A program made the translations under genes and the position numbers. From Cytauxzoon felis (Eukaryota; Apicomplexa; Aconoidasida; Piroplasmida; Theileriidae), in the NCBI GenBank assembly GCA_020283715.1, contig JAIQCW010000247.1, forward strand, positions 1 through 57,014: a stretch of 57,014 nt of DNA, given 5' to 3'. A model generated the notes under the pieces. That model saw only the letters and a list, made by a program, of their open reading frames with translations, was not told the DNA's origin and did no database searches. The stretch's first letter is position 1. Every line of letters starts with the position of its first letter. Below are positions 1 through 9,984 of this stretch, piece by piece.

Positions 1-120
1 CAGGATAGACTTCAGGTGTATAGGCCGCCACGGCGAGTGGAAAGAAAGGTCGAGTAGAGAAGGTGGAGATGTAACCTCAAGTGGAGAATATGGGGTAATG
101 GGGTCATATGGGGATAAAAA
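1..120. repeat. Modular hairpin repeat cluster at left edge
   Basis: Partial cluster of the dispersed modules. It contains a boundary-like word (TTCAGGTG), the cap CCACGGCGAGTGG and the word CCTCAAGTGG. It lies upstream of the kinase start and may continue to the left of the window. Confidence 0.75.
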
Positions 121-177
121 CCTCATAATAATAGTTCATGTATATTTGATATATGGGAGGTATCGACTGAAGGTAAT

Positions 178-1641
178 ATGACATCTATTACAATTGCAGA
201 TTTAATCAATAATCAATCGAATACCACTCGTCCTTTACATGATACCACATCCTCATCTCATTCTAATTCTATCGTTGATCGTCCTGCAGCTCCACCTGAG
301 GTCCAATCCAACTCTCCTTCCACCGTTGGTCTTGCAGACAGCTCTTCCCCACCGGAGGTTACAACCACTGTTCCACTCGCCGTGGAGGCTTCTTCCAATT
401 ACCTCCCTCTAAAGAGTAGAGCCACTCCCGGAGATCGTGGCAGAAGAGGATGTGGAGTTAAGGATGTAACATCAGGTGGAAAACCCGTAGCTGATCTCAG
501 GGAAGCGAAGGGGGAAGTAAATAGAAGAGGCACCACGCCTAGTGGAAAGACCTCAAGTGGAATACCTGGAAGCGATCTACGGGAGCTGGAAGGGGAGGTA
601 AATAGAAGAGGCCGTCTGCAAGACAAGGAAAGGACCTCAGGTGGTAATGGTATTAAAGGATCTGTAATGGATTATATATATGATGATATGAATGTTGGTA
701 TAGTGAATTCGATATCAGTACGTATAAGATCATTATATGGTATACCATATAGGCGTATACCATTTTTATTATTGGGTAGATATATGATTATGGATATGTT
801 GAATAAAGGTTCTATTGGTAGAGTATATATAGGTATAGATATTAATAATGGTAGATATTATGCTATGAAGATATTATCAAAATTGATAATAAATAATGAT
901 ATATGTTTAATGAATAGATTATATGATGAGATGATAATATCTATTAGATTAAATCATAATAATATAATTTATACTAAAGAAATATTAGAAACATATAATA
1001 ATATAATATTTATACAAGAATATTGTAATGGTGGTGATTTAATTACATTTATTAGAAAATATGGCCCCATATCAGAAAATATAACAAAAATTGCTTTTAA
1101 AAATATACTTTATGGTGTACAATATATGCATAAACAAAATATTTATCATAGAGATTTAAAACCTGAAAATATATTTTTAAAAAAAATTAATATAAATAAA
1201 TTTATATTAAAAATTGGTGATTTTGGTGCATCAATTTATTCTAATGGTAATAATTTATATGATATTGTTGGTACTATGAGTTATGCTGCACCTGAAGTAC
1301 TCTCATGTAATAATAATAATATAGGTTATAATGGTAAATATGCTGATATATGGAGCTTAGGTATTATATTATATGCTATGATCATTGGACAATTACCATG
1401 GAATAATGAATTTGATAATATCAATAAAGCATACCTTAATATCATTAATAATAAATTAAAATTCCCCAAATCCATCTCTAAACATGCCAAAAATCTCATT
1501 AGTCATATGCTACAACTCAACCCAATTAAACGACCGAATATAGAAGATATACTCAAACACCCTTGGATGAATGATGGGATACACGAAAACACACACAAGG
1601 ATAAATTGATGCTACAAAATAACATAGATACACTCGTTTAA
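178..1641 (+). CDS. Ser/Thr protein kinase, CAMK/AMPK-like, with repeat-derived N-terminus
   Basis: A 487-residue protein kinase. The kinase domain spans about residues 200-462. Visible motifs are a glycine-rich loop (GSIGRVYIG), the ATP lysine in AMK (K231), a helix-C glutamate near E251, HRDLKPEN with catalytic D326, DFG at 348-350, APE at 371-373 and the C-lobe ending HPWM, the usual end of CAMK-type domains. All catalytic residues are present, so it should be active. Residues about 37-160 are a translated mosaic of the dispersed modules (for example PVADLREAKGEVNRRG and ATPGDRG) and resemble no kinase region. The kinase part is very AT-rich and asparagine/isoleucine-rich, unlike the insert. 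The ATG at 178 is the first in frame. The substrate is unknown, and the assignment to CAMK rather than another group is by motif only. Confidence 0.85.
   Translation: MTSITIADLINNQSNTTRPLHDTTSSSHSNSIVDRPAAPPEVQSNSPSTVGLADSSSPPEVTTTVPLAVEASSNYLPLKSRATPGDRGRRGCGVKDVTSGGKPVADLREAKGEVNRRGTTPSGKTSSGIPGSDLRELEGEVNRRGRLQDKERTSGGNGIKGSVMDYIYDDMNVGIVNSISVRIRSLYGIPYRRIPFLLLGRYMIMDMLNKGSIGRVYIGIDINNGRYYAMKILSKLIINNDICLMNRLYDEMIISIRLNHNNIIYTKEILETYNNIIFIQEYCNGGDLITFIRKYGPISENITKIAFKNILYGVQYMHKQNIYHRDLKPENIFLKKININKFILKIGDFGASIYSNGNNLYDIVGTMSYAAPEVLSCNNNNIGYNGKYADIWSLGIILYAMIIGQLPWNNEFDNINKAYLNIINNKLKFPKSISKHAKNLISHMLQLNPIKRPNIEDILKHPWMNDGIHENTHKDKLMLQNNIDTLV
285..650 (+). repeat. In-frame modular repeat inside kinase exon
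   Basis: The modules run as boundary words, a lock/cap arm with TCTAAAGAG and the CCGGGAGTGG hairpin strand, the arm PVADLREAKGEVNRR, then the arm IPGSDLRELEGEVNRR. Caps include CCACTCGCCGTGG and CCACGCCTAGTGG. The whole stretch is open in the kinase frame and joins unrelated coding sequence on its 3' side. Confidence 0.9.
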
Positions 1642-1647
1642 TTACGT

Positions 1648-1910
1648 ACTCCACCTGAGGTTACAACCAGTGTTCCACTCGCCGTGGTGGCCCTTCCAAT
1701 TACCTATCTCTAAAGAGTATAGTCACTCCCAGAGATCGTGGCGGAGGTGGAGGTTGTGATGGATCATCCATCATGGGAATGATGGAAGATGGTTCTAAGG
1801 ATGTTAGTACTGGACCTCAAGTGGAAGGGGAGCTAAATAGAAGAGCTGTCTGCAAGACGAAGAGAGACGGAGAGTGGAAGAGAGTTGGATTGGACCTCGA
1901 GTGGAAATAT
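1648..1910 (+). repeat. Modular hairpin repeat cluster
   Basis: This cluster fills the gap after the kinase stop. It holds CCACCTGAGGT, the CCACTCGCCGTGG cap, the lock arm (TCTAAAGAG, then CGTGG), the perfect 8-bp hairpin TCCATCATGGGAATGATGGA at about 1767-1786, the cap GTCTGCAAGAC and the word CCTCGAGTGG. The last word abuts the start of the Tpr-like fragment. Confidence 0.9.
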
Positions 1911-2763
1911 GTCGTTTTCTTCAATCTTTACATTATATATACTATGGACCATCGATCAATGTTGGAATATATTGGAGCCAACTTATTTTGGATTTAATAT
2001 TGAAGGGATCCTTCTGGCAGCGAATGTAAATACCAGTGGTCTAAAGAAATTAAATACTAATGGTGGTCCGACGTACTATACATATAGTAGTAAAACAACT
2101 AGGAAACAAAATACTGGTGGTGGTTATACTATTCCTGATGGTAGTAAAACAGTTGAGGAAACTGACGATACTTTCGATAGATGGAGTCTTGTAGCCGATC
2201 ATTTGACGACAAAAATTAAAGGAAAACTTACTGAAACTCCTATAAAAGATTGGACTACTATACGTGATAAGCCTCCTATTAAAGATCCTCTAATAATATC
2301 TTCCGTCATGGCAAGTTTATCATTCCTCGGTATATTCATTGGGTTACTCATGGGGTGTTTCATAGAAACCTTAAAATTATACATGTTTGTGGGTATCATC
2401 TTCTCTATATTTTCCATCTCGTCTATATTGTGTGGAGTTTTGAGAGCTAATGATCATGACAAGGTTAAACTTAAGGCAATGACATTTAGCCAAATCGAAT
2501 TCCAATATAAAGGAAAGAGACTAGCTTTAGTTGAAAATTCTGACAGTAGTTCAACCATTACTCCTCCTACTCAAACTGGTGAAATAACTGTACTTGCTAC
2601 CGAGTTTAGTCAAACTAAAAATCACTTTTATATTGCAGACGATACCAAAAAACCCAAGGTGGAAATCAAATCTGGAACAACTTCCGGTATTGATAATCAG
2701 ACAGAAGGTATAGCAAAGGCTAATATTATTGCAGTTATTGGAATTTTTCATTGTTTAAAGTGA
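1885..2763 (+). pseudogene. Tpr-like membrane protein fragment (transmembrane/loop block 1)
   Basis: The open frame starts at a TTG inside a repeat; the first ATG is at about 1909. It encodes a helix ending WTIDQCWNILEP, a hydrophilic loop, two hydrophobic segments (about residues 136-185), another loop and a closing IIAVIGIFHCLK. A close paralogue lies at 26036-26842. The family N-terminus (MFLTGFIMLTPHRIA) seen in the intact members is missing, so this is a 5'-truncated piece. After the stop, about 60 bp remain similar between the two copies and lead to LWTWNEV, so the stops were inherited by duplication or belong to an unrecognised intron. If translated it would be an integral membrane protein of unknown function. 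Confidence 0.6.
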
Positions 2764-2799
2764 GGATGTTAAGGATTAATTATATTCCCCTCCTGCATT

Positions 2800-4275
2800 T
2801 TATGGACGTGGAATGAAGTGATGCAAATTGAAGGAGGTGTGATATCTTCTGGTGATGCAGCAGAAGTTACAATAAACGTTGAGAGTAATGGTACACTGAG
2901 TATTTCTAGAGGTACAACTACTGTGAATGGACCTGTGAGTAATAATCCTATTGCTAATTGGACTAAAACTACATATACACCCAATAGTGGAACAATTACG
3001 ATAGAATTTTCTGGTTCTGATAAAAAAAATCTTGACACAGCTATTACGGCTGATAGTAATACTTCTGGTGTTGAAGAATTGCATCATTATAAAAAGACGA
3101 GTGGCGATAATCAGGCATTGAGGTTAAAGAAGGGTAAAAAACACATTTACTATAGAGAATCTACAACTGGTGATCAAGATCAAAATCCTACAATCACGTG
3201 GATAAAATATAACGGCACTAAAGATCCTAGTGACGCTGATGTTAAAACTCTTGTCAAAATATTAGATAGACTGGGTACTTTTAAGGAATTTCTAAAATCC
3301 CTCGTCAAAATCATCTCCCATGCATAAAAACTACAGTCATGGATACAGTAGATGGTGATCAAAATTATGAGAAACCATATTTAATGTGTTTATCTGAAAG
3401 GGGTACCAATACTGGCACAAATAGATGGTATAAACGTGAGAAGAGTAATCAAGGATATACATGGAACAACGCATCCGAGTTTAATAGTAAAAATCCAGAT
3501 ACTATCGACAAGGACTTTGCAGATAAACTCGAACCAATTAAAACTGCACTTGGTAATAATGATACAGGTTATATTAACTTTGCATCAATCGTGAGGTTGG
3601 ACAATATCCCCTCTAATAGCAGTCTTCAATACAAAACAACTGGCCTAACTTCGAGTTAGATTAAAGAAATTACTGTTACAAAGAAGGACAATAACTCCCA
3701 TTCGAATGATGTACCTTCAGGATATACAGCATATGAGCATAAACCTAATCCTTCTATAACTTCAAATGTAAAATTCAAATTTAATGGAGGAGAATTGAAA
3801 GGTTTTGACACCAGTAATATAACTATTGATAGTAATAAACCATTTAAAGTGTATTATCAGACAGGTAAACTTGAAAGGCCATTATTTGCATACTTTCAAA
3901 CAGGTAGTGGTGATACTAAACCTCATAAATATTATGCAAGAGGTAATGCTTGGTGGAGGTTTTTAGAAGAAAAGGAAGAGAGTAGTGCATTAGACGCCAC
4001 TGGACTTGGAAATCTTTTTGAAAAGGAAATGCTCAGGATTAATAGACAAGGTGGATTTCTAGAATTTATAAATTTGGATTCGCAGGAGCGGGCGCACAAA
4101 TACAAGACAATGCGGATGAATGTGTTGCTGCTGATGGAAATAATTGTACTAAACCATTTCTTAAAGATGGTAAAAGGACTGGTAAAATAAATTTTGAAGA
4201 TGATGTATTGAATGATGAAATTCCTCATGGTTTGTTCTTACAGGCTGCAGCCACGATCTCTGGGAGTGGCTCTAC
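2800..4275 (+). pseudogene. Degenerate Tpr/FAINT chimera, block 1
   Basis: Coding-like sequence begins at LWTWNEV (2800) and runs to about 3327. After a jump it resumes at 3339 with VMDTVDGDQ, a Tpr-like segment running straight into a FAINT unit (EKPYLMCLS). A TAG at 3657-3659 interrupts the frame, which is otherwise open to 4190. From about 4070 the Tpr C-terminus continues in another frame (FGFAGAGAQIQDNADE). That end is cut off near 4244 by a lock-type repeat (CCACGATCTCTGGGAGTGG) that supplies the stop. Three incomplete FAINT-like units are visible. At least one stop and one frameshift argue for a pseudogene. Confidence 0.7.
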
Positions 4276-4345
4276 TCTTTAGAGATAGGTAATTGGAGGA
4301 GCTGACGGCAGGATGGACCTCGAGTGGAGAGCTCTCTGCAAGAGA
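4244..4345 (+). repeat. Modular repeat at chimera junction
   Basis: The lock hairpin arm (CCACGATCTCTGGGAGTGG, then CTCTTTAGAG), the caps CTGACGGCAG and CTCTCTGCAAGAG, and the word CCTCGAGTGG. It truncates the Tpr C-terminus on its left and abuts the FLTGALWTWDQ segment of the next block on its right. Confidence 0.9.
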
Positions 4346-6712
4346 ATTAATTTTCTCACCGGCGCATTATGGACTTGGGATCAAGTGAAGCAAATGGGTG
4401 GAGGATGGCCAACCATAATAATTCAATTGGATATTAGTAAGGGGACGGGTCTTTCTGAAGGTAAAGATAAAACTTATACCGAATCCAATGGTAATAAGGT
4501 GAAAGTTACCAAAGGACCAGCCGTCAGTGGTTTTGACTTCTATATCCATACATTGGCAGATGGAGGGCCATTTACATTGAAGAAGGATATAAAGTATAGT
4601 GCTACCGATACTGCTCCGTTACAAGGTGTAATTAATTCTATTTCAGATGTCTATGAAGTGTATTATTATGTGAAGACATCTGAAAATAAAGGAGCTTTAA
4701 AGATCAAGACCTCTAGTGATACAAAAATATTTTATAAAACAAACGTTGGTGACAATACTGAATGGACAAATCAAGAAACTACGGCTGCTACAGGTGATCT
4801 TGAAGCTCTTGTTACTGAAATTAAAGATCATGTTGAGATTAAACTTGATAATTGTGGTGATTCTTATACATCACGTCCTACAGACAACCATCAAGTTGTT
4901 ATCGTTAGTCCATTGGCCCCTAATGGTAATTTCAAAGGTTTTAGACATACTGTTACTGGAGCTATAAATCGTGTAACAATATGGAATAAAGTGATAACAC
5001 AAATTGGGACTGCTGATCTTGCAAGTAAAAGATTCGTATATGTATATTTTAAAATCGATGATACCACTTATCAAAAGCCTCTGTTGATATGTTTATCTCA
5101 AGATGGTGAAGCTACTGGAAACACTTGGTATGAACGAAAGAATAATGGTGGCAATTATACATGGGAACTACAAACATCTGATTATAGTAGTATATCTCCA
5201 GGAGGTACCCAAAATCAAATTGATGGGGATCTTAAAGATAAACTCCAGGGAATTGTTATTACTGGTGATCCAGGTTATACTAAACCAGATCTTGTTATAA
5301 AATTGGATTATACTCCGAAGGATAATACAGCGCCAATTAAATACCGATCGGGTGATGTACAAGTTACTGTTGAAAGATTAACAGATAATAGTGGTTTCAA
5401 GGGCTATAAGCATGATCTTACCAATCCTGTGAATATAAATATGGTTAAAATACATGGAAATGATATAAATGGTATACAACCCAATGATCTTCGAGATAAA
5501 AGATTCGTATTTGTATATTTTAAAGACGCAGATACTAAACGTGAGAAACCTCTCTTAATATGTTTATCTCAAGATGGTAATAAAGGTTCAGGAAATTTAT
5601 GGTATTCACGTACGAAAAGTAGTCCCAATACATGGGCCGACGCAAATACTGGGAGTGGTTATAATCAAATAGATCCAAACAGTATTACCGCACTTGAAGA
5701 AAAACTCGATGGAATTAAAGAAGCACTTGCACTTACTACTGATGAAGGTTATACATCAACAGAACCTAATGTAATCATTGATGCAAGTGTAACTCCTGAC
5801 CAAGAGGATGAAACGAAGGGCGCTTTATATGGAATAGGAGATAAACAAATTAAAGTTGAAAGGAAGGTTGGCGGTGCTTCTCAAAATCCTGTACCAGAAA
5901 ATTATATTAGATATAAGCATACAACTGGAGGTACATTCACATTAGGCCTCGTTAAACATAATGGACAGGAATTGGAAGGAATAGTTACTGAACCTGGCGG
6001 AACTTCAAATGTCACGGCTGTTTATGTATATTATAGCACTAGCGACTCTACCCATCAATTTCCTCTAATAGTTTGTGTTAAGACGAGTGACTCTGGAAAT
6101 CCTCAGAAATATTATACGAGGGGTCAAACATGGACTAGTAATAATAACCAACTTAACAATGTAGATCCAGAATCTCGGGATGCTGGTCGAGCTCAAGGTG
6201 AACTTGAAAAAGAACTAGATAAACTCATCACTCAATACGAAGTTAAGCTTGAAAGGACTAATACAGGTGGTACATATACGGGTTCATTTTCTGGAAAACA
6301 GATTGATGTTCAACCACCTGATTCTACAAATCTCACTGGCTATAATGGGTATAAGCATGTTATAGAGAATAATTTGAAAATTGAGAGAGTTACATATTTT
6401 AGTTCCCCTGTTAGAGGTATTGGAAATTTAGATAAAGGTACTACTATAGATAGTGTCACTAATTTCTGGGTATTTTATGAGGAGAATGATGCTGGACGCA
6501 CTAAACCACTTATTTTATGTTATAATAGTGGTAGTGTCCATTGGTACCATAGGGGTGTAAAGTGGAATGAAGCTTCAGAATTAAATCAAATAAATGTACC
6601 AACAGCAAATCTTACTGAACTTGATGCTGCTAATAAGGCTAAAGTTACATCTAAGCTCGAGATGATGTCTAGACAGGGTACTTTTAAAGAATTGATTTAT
6701 GGATTGTGGTAA
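4313..6712 (+). CDS. FAINT-array protein fused to a Tpr-like segment (possibly part of a pseudogene)
   Basis: An open frame of 799 codons. The first about 10 residues come from a repeat. Then a Tpr-like helix end (FLTGALWTWDQVKQMGGG) leads into at least five FAINT/DUF529-type units, each with the pattern VYVYF..D..KPLLICLSQDG..TWYER..W. FAINT domains are common in secreted and host-directed Theileria proteins. No signal peptide is present. At the 3' end the FAINT frame stops at 6712, while an overlapping frame (from about 6690) continues as IDLWIVVICAMPNLGLAILD, aligned with the intact Tpr-like protein ending at 20047. The array therefore sits inside a membrane-protein gene at a frameshifted junction. 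The single long open frame suggests recent decay or use through splicing. Confidence 0.65.
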   Translation: MDLEWRALCKRINFLTGALWTWDQVKQMGGGWPTIIIQLDISKGTGLSEGKDKTYTESNGNKVKVTKGPAVSGFDFYIHTLADGGPFTLKKDIKYSATDTAPLQGVINSISDVYEVYYYVKTSENKGALKIKTSSDTKIFYKTNVGDNTEWTNQETTAATGDLEALVTEIKDHVEIKLDNCGDSYTSRPTDNHQVVIVSPLAPNGNFKGFRHTVTGAINRVTIWNKVITQIGTADLASKRFVYVYFKIDDTTYQKPLLICLSQDGEATGNTWYERKNNGGNYTWELQTSDYSSISPGGTQNQIDGDLKDKLQGIVITGDPGYTKPDLVIKLDYTPKDNTAPIKYRSGDVQVTVERLTDNSGFKGYKHDLTNPVNINMVKIHGNDINGIQPNDLRDKRFVFVYFKDADTKREKPLLICLSQDGNKGSGNLWYSRTKSSPNTWADANTGSGYNQIDPNSITALEEKLDGIKEALALTTDEGYTSTEPNVIIDASVTPDQEDETKGALYGIGDKQIKVERKVGGASQNPVPENYIRYKHTTGGTFTLGLVKHNGQELEGIVTEPGGTSNVTAVYVYYSTSDSTHQFPLIVCVKTSDSGNPQKYYTRGQTWTSNNNQLNNVDPESRDAGRAQGELEKELDKLITQYEVKLERTNTGGTYTGSFSGKQIDVQPPDSTNLTGYNGYKHVIENNLKIERVTYFSSPVRGIGNLDKGTTIDSVTNFWVFYEENDAGRTKPLILCYNSGSVHWYHRGVKWNEASELNQINVPTANLTELDAANKAKVTSKLEMMSRQGTFKELIYGLW

Positions 6713-6942
6713 TTTGTGCCATGCCTAATCTTGGACTCGCTATTTTAGATTTAGATGATGTCAATTGTGGGCCAGGGAAGAAGTGGAAAAAGTATGACAG
6801 AGATCCTACTAACGGTAAAGGTCTTCAGAAGTCTCATAATGTCTATAGACAATGGTATCATGCTGTATGGTTTGGTGGAATAATTTACATAATATGTCTC
6901 CACACATCCTTAAGTTTTCTGACTTCCCAACAAAATTATTGA
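6690..6942 (+). pseudogene. Tpr-like C-terminal fragment
   Basis: This frame encodes IDLWIVVICAMPNLGLAILD, then a GPGKKW loop and a helix ending IIYIICLH. It matches the GPG-loop and IPYxLCLH segments of the intact Tpr-like proteins in this window. It ends at a TGA without the family's last helices, so it is a 3'-truncated remnant of the preceding chimera. Confidence 0.65.
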
Positions 6943-7480
6943 AATATTAATTTAATTATAGTGTAATCATGTTTCTTATATGCTGTAATTGTACAAAATT
7001 TCACATCTACTTTTATGTCTACGTGGGGTTATTTTCTTTAAACCCGTAGCTGATCTACGTGAAGCGGAGGGGGAAGTAAATATAAGAGCTGACGGCAGGA
7101 CGACCTCAGGTGGAACAGCGAGTGGAGAAGAGGTGAAGATATTGATTGGAAGAGCACTGTGCTTCAGTGCATGCAGTGCAAAAGGGTTCTAATGGATTGT
7201 CTATTTTAAATGTGTAAATTAATATTTTAATTGATCATTCATATGTTCAATTATGTAAAGTTTGTCATTATGAAATGTTTTAACTTTATAAATTGTACTT
7301 TAATTTTTTTTCTATTAAATATACATTATAATTAGTTTAAATATTTATTTTTTTTCATGTTGCTAATTTTGCCCCATATTTAGTAATTGAAATTAAGTTG
7401 ATACATTTGAGTGATAATGTAATTTTTTTAGTATAATAATAGATGATTAAAATTTGTATAGTTTCATTATATAATAATTA
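6943..7480. other. Intergenic AT-rich stretch with a repeat island
   Basis: No supportable gene. An AT-rich stretch surrounds a module island at 7040-7195, and the 3' part (7200-7480) is poly-T/A rich and probably serves as the upstream region of the secreted protein gene at 7481. Confidence 0.6.
7040..7195 (+). repeat. Modular hairpin repeat with unusual cap
   Basis: The arm CCCGTAGCTGATCTACG, the caps CTGACGGCAG and AGCGAGTGGA, and the word CCTCAGGTGG. It is followed by a hairpin seen nowhere else in the window, GCACTGTGCTTCAGTGC. Confidence 0.85.
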
Positions 7481-8401
7481 ATGATGATTTGTAGTATATT
7501 TGTATATTATATAATATTTTTTCATGATTGGTGTTTATCAATCGATATACATTTGGATGTAAATAATACAGAGGGTGGTGAAGGATATACATTAAAGACA
7601 GAGTTACATCATCATAGGAGAGATTTAATATTTAATGTAGAAGAGAATGTAAATATAACAAAGGTACATGATGGTGATGAAGATATGTGGTCGAGTGATA
7701 ATTATGGTGGAATATGTAAATCAGTATGTGTATGTTATGATAATCAAAATGATAATCCAAGAGCTGTAAAAATAAAATTTATAGATGGATATAATAATTC
7801 ACATAATATATTTTATTTAAAATATAATGAAGTATGGAGAATTATACGTGGTAATATTTTTAGTATTGCAGTTAGAGATATGAAATTTGGTACATTTAAT
7901 AATGAAACTGTATCAATTGATAATAATGACATGTCAATTGATATTAATAAAAGATATATTTGTTTACATTATAAATTTTCAGCAAATTATTTTCATAATT
8001 CAACATGTTTTAAATGTATACCAAATCCTGAGTATATTATAACAAAAGTCATTCAAGGTACTATAAAAATATTTGAAGTTGATGAAGGACAAATTATAAA
8101 ATCAGTTAAATATTATTATAAATCTAGTGATGATTTAGTAAATTGGGTAGAAATAATAATATCTAATGGTCAATTTGATTTTCAACCGATTTTTTTTCAA
8201 TATATAAATGGTTTTTGGCACTTTTCTAATATAAATGCATTCAATCAATTCTATGGTATAGTTGATGGTGCTAGTAGTGGAGCAACAGGAGGAGGAGATG
8301 AAGATGATGATGATGACGACGATACTTATAATACATCAGATTCTTCATCTGATGAAGATGATGATATTCCAGATTTATATGTTTCACGTGCTAATGATTA
8401 A
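7481..8401 (+). CDS. Secreted FAINT-like protein with acidic C-terminus
   Basis: A 306-residue protein with an N-terminal hydrophobic segment (about 1-22) typical of a signal peptide and no later membrane helix. Two loosely conserved FAINT-like stretches are visible, for example VKYYYKSSDDLVNWVE followed by QYINGFWHF. The C-terminus is a run of Asp/Glu/Ser (about 265-300), unusual for a globular protein. It is asparagine- and isoleucine-rich and very AT-rich. Such proteins are usually exported or secreted in Theileria. The function is unknown. It shares architecture and orientation with the gene at 8863, suggesting tandem duplication and divergence. Confidence 0.7.
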   Translation: MMICSIFVYYIIFFHDWCLSIDIHLDVNNTEGGEGYTLKTELHHHRRDLIFNVEENVNITKVHDGDEDMWSSDNYGGICKSVCVCYDNQNDNPRAVKIKFIDGYNNSHNIFYLKYNEVWRIIRGNIFSIAVRDMKFGTFNNETVSIDNNDMSIDINKRYICLHYKFSANYFHNSTCFKCIPNPEYIITKVIQGTIKIFEVDEGQIIKSVKYYYKSSDDLVNWVEIIISNGQFDFQPIFFQYINGFWHFSNINAFNQFYGIVDGASSGATGGGDEDDDDDDDTYNTSDSSSDEDDDIPDLYVSRAND

Positions 8402-8862
8402 TTGAAGATTTAAAAGAGAGAATTAATATTCCTACACCTCTTTAATATTATTCATCTTTCTATCTTCTTCAATACATTTATATTAGAATAATAATTTTTA
8501 TAAATTATAACTCTTCATTAAATTAAATATAATATATAATTTGCATTGTAATTCATTCAGTTATTCATTCTCTGCATTTACAAGTTCTAGTATAGATCTG
8601 CAGATCCATCAGCCTGAAGGGCTGGAAAAAAAAATTTTGAAAGAATAATGTAAATTTATCATTAATTTGTATATAAAATTTAAAATAAATAAATGAATTA
8701 CAATTTAAATAATATATTATATTGAATTATAGCTTAAATTTCAAGTAATTAATTTTATTCATGTAATCCCCATTGTCTAGGTTAATATTCCAAGTATAGA
8801 TTTGATAATGCATTTAAGGACTATGTTACTAAATTTATAGTTTATATACATGTGAATAAAAC
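8402..8862. other. AT-rich intergenic region
   Basis: No gene seen. It holds a short hairpin AGCCTGAAGGGCT followed by a run of A at about 8611-8636. It separates two same-strand secreted-protein genes and presumably contains the 3' end of one and the promoter of the next. Confidence 0.5.
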
Positions 8863-9963
8863 ATGGATTTATTTTTTATATTAATATTATTGAATTATAA
8901 TGTAATATCTATTGTTATAAATATAAATAATTATAAAAGTGATTCTACAATGAACATATTTATATATTCTATAAGTGATGTTAAGATGTTGGATATAACA
9001 CCATATCCTGGTATAGGTGTAGAAGCAGTTGTAGAAAATCATACTTTAATATGGTCATTATCAGATGATGTAATATCACCATCAGTACATGTAGTTGTAC
9101 ATTTAAAAGCTGGTGAATTTAGATTATTAGCTCTAGATATAAATCGTAATAATCAAAGAGAATCTATATATTATCATAAATTTGAAGGTAGTTGGTTAGA
9201 ATTAGAACGTGAATCATATATTGCAGGAACATATGCAATATTACAAGAGATTGTAATAGATATATGTAATGTATCTGAAGAGTTATTTAAAATTGTAAAT
9301 TTTACATCATTTGGTAATTCTTCTATTAAATTAAGTGGTCTTGATAAATATTCATCAATTACAGTTAGAGAAAATGGATGGAAATTATTACATAAAGGAT
9401 TATTAGATAATGAAATGATAAATACACTTACTATATTTAATAGAAGACAATATCCTATATTATTTTCAATAGAATTTCTTACTAATTTAAATGATAATCC
9501 TACATTTGTACATTATCATTATGGTAAATGTCAAGGTGGTGATTGGATTAGATTAAGTAATAATGATTTTCAATTAATAACTGATGATATGTGTAATGAA
9601 AGAACATTAAATATTAATGGCCCATCACCAGATCAATCTGCATTTAATATTATTAGACATCATCCATATGGTATGCCAAGTATTATTTATACCGGATTAG
9701 ATAAAAATTACGCTTCAGAAGTAAAAGATAATAATATTATCATATGGTCTACAGAAATCCATACCAAATTAAAATGTATTGATGTACAAGCATTCTATGA
9801 TACCAATAATCAACCATTCCTATGCCAATTATTCATCGCTAGTCCAAATGATACCACTTATATCTTCTTTGAAAAAAATGATCAAGGAAGATGGATACAA
9901 TTACAAGATGAAGAATATTATAATAAAGTCAGACACCTCGATCAAAATAATCAAAACCAATAA
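8863..9963 (+). CDS. Secreted FAINT-like protein
   Basis: A 366-residue protein. Residues about 1-20 (MDLFFILILLNYNVISIVIN) form a signal peptide, and no other helix follows. Three or four repeats of FAINT type are visible: FRLLALDIN..ESIYYHKFEGSW, a middle unit with PILFSIEF..FVHYHYGKCQGGDW and a last unit with QPFLCQLFI..FFEKNDQGRW. The spacing of a hydrophobic strand, a charged gap and a terminal G-x-W matches DUF529. The product is probably secreted. Its function is unknown. Confidence 0.75.
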   Translation: MDLFFILILLNYNVISIVININNYKSDSTMNIFIYSISDVKMLDITPYPGIGVEAVVENHTLIWSLSDDVISPSVHVVVHLKAGEFRLLALDINRNNQRESIYYHKFEGSWLELERESYIAGTYAILQEIVIDICNVSEELFKIVNFTSFGNSSIKLSGLDKYSSITVRENGWKLLHKGLLDNEMINTLTIFNRRQYPILFSIEFLTNLNDNPTFVHYHYGKCQGGDWIRLSNNDFQLITDDMCNERTLNINGPSPDQSAFNIIRHHPYGMPSIIYTGLDKNYASEVKDNNIIIWSTEIHTKLKCIDVQAFYDTNNQPFLCQLFIASPNDTTYIFFEKNDQGRWIQLQDEEYYNKVRHLDQNNQNQ

Positions 9964-9984
9964 ATACATTATAACAATATAACA

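Noticed and set aside
399..626. Minus-strand open frame of 75 codons over the kinase N-terminus
   Set aside because: It is the reverse reading of the modules, which are open on both strands by composition. Similar shadows occur over most clusters.
3657..3659. In-frame TAG in the FAINT block as a recoded stop
   Set aside because: The block also has a frameshift and a truncated end, so ordinary pseudogene decay is the simpler explanation.
8605..8640. Hairpin plus A-run as an intrinsic terminator
   Set aside because: Bacterial-type termination does not apply to a nuclear apicomplexan gene, and the stem is short.
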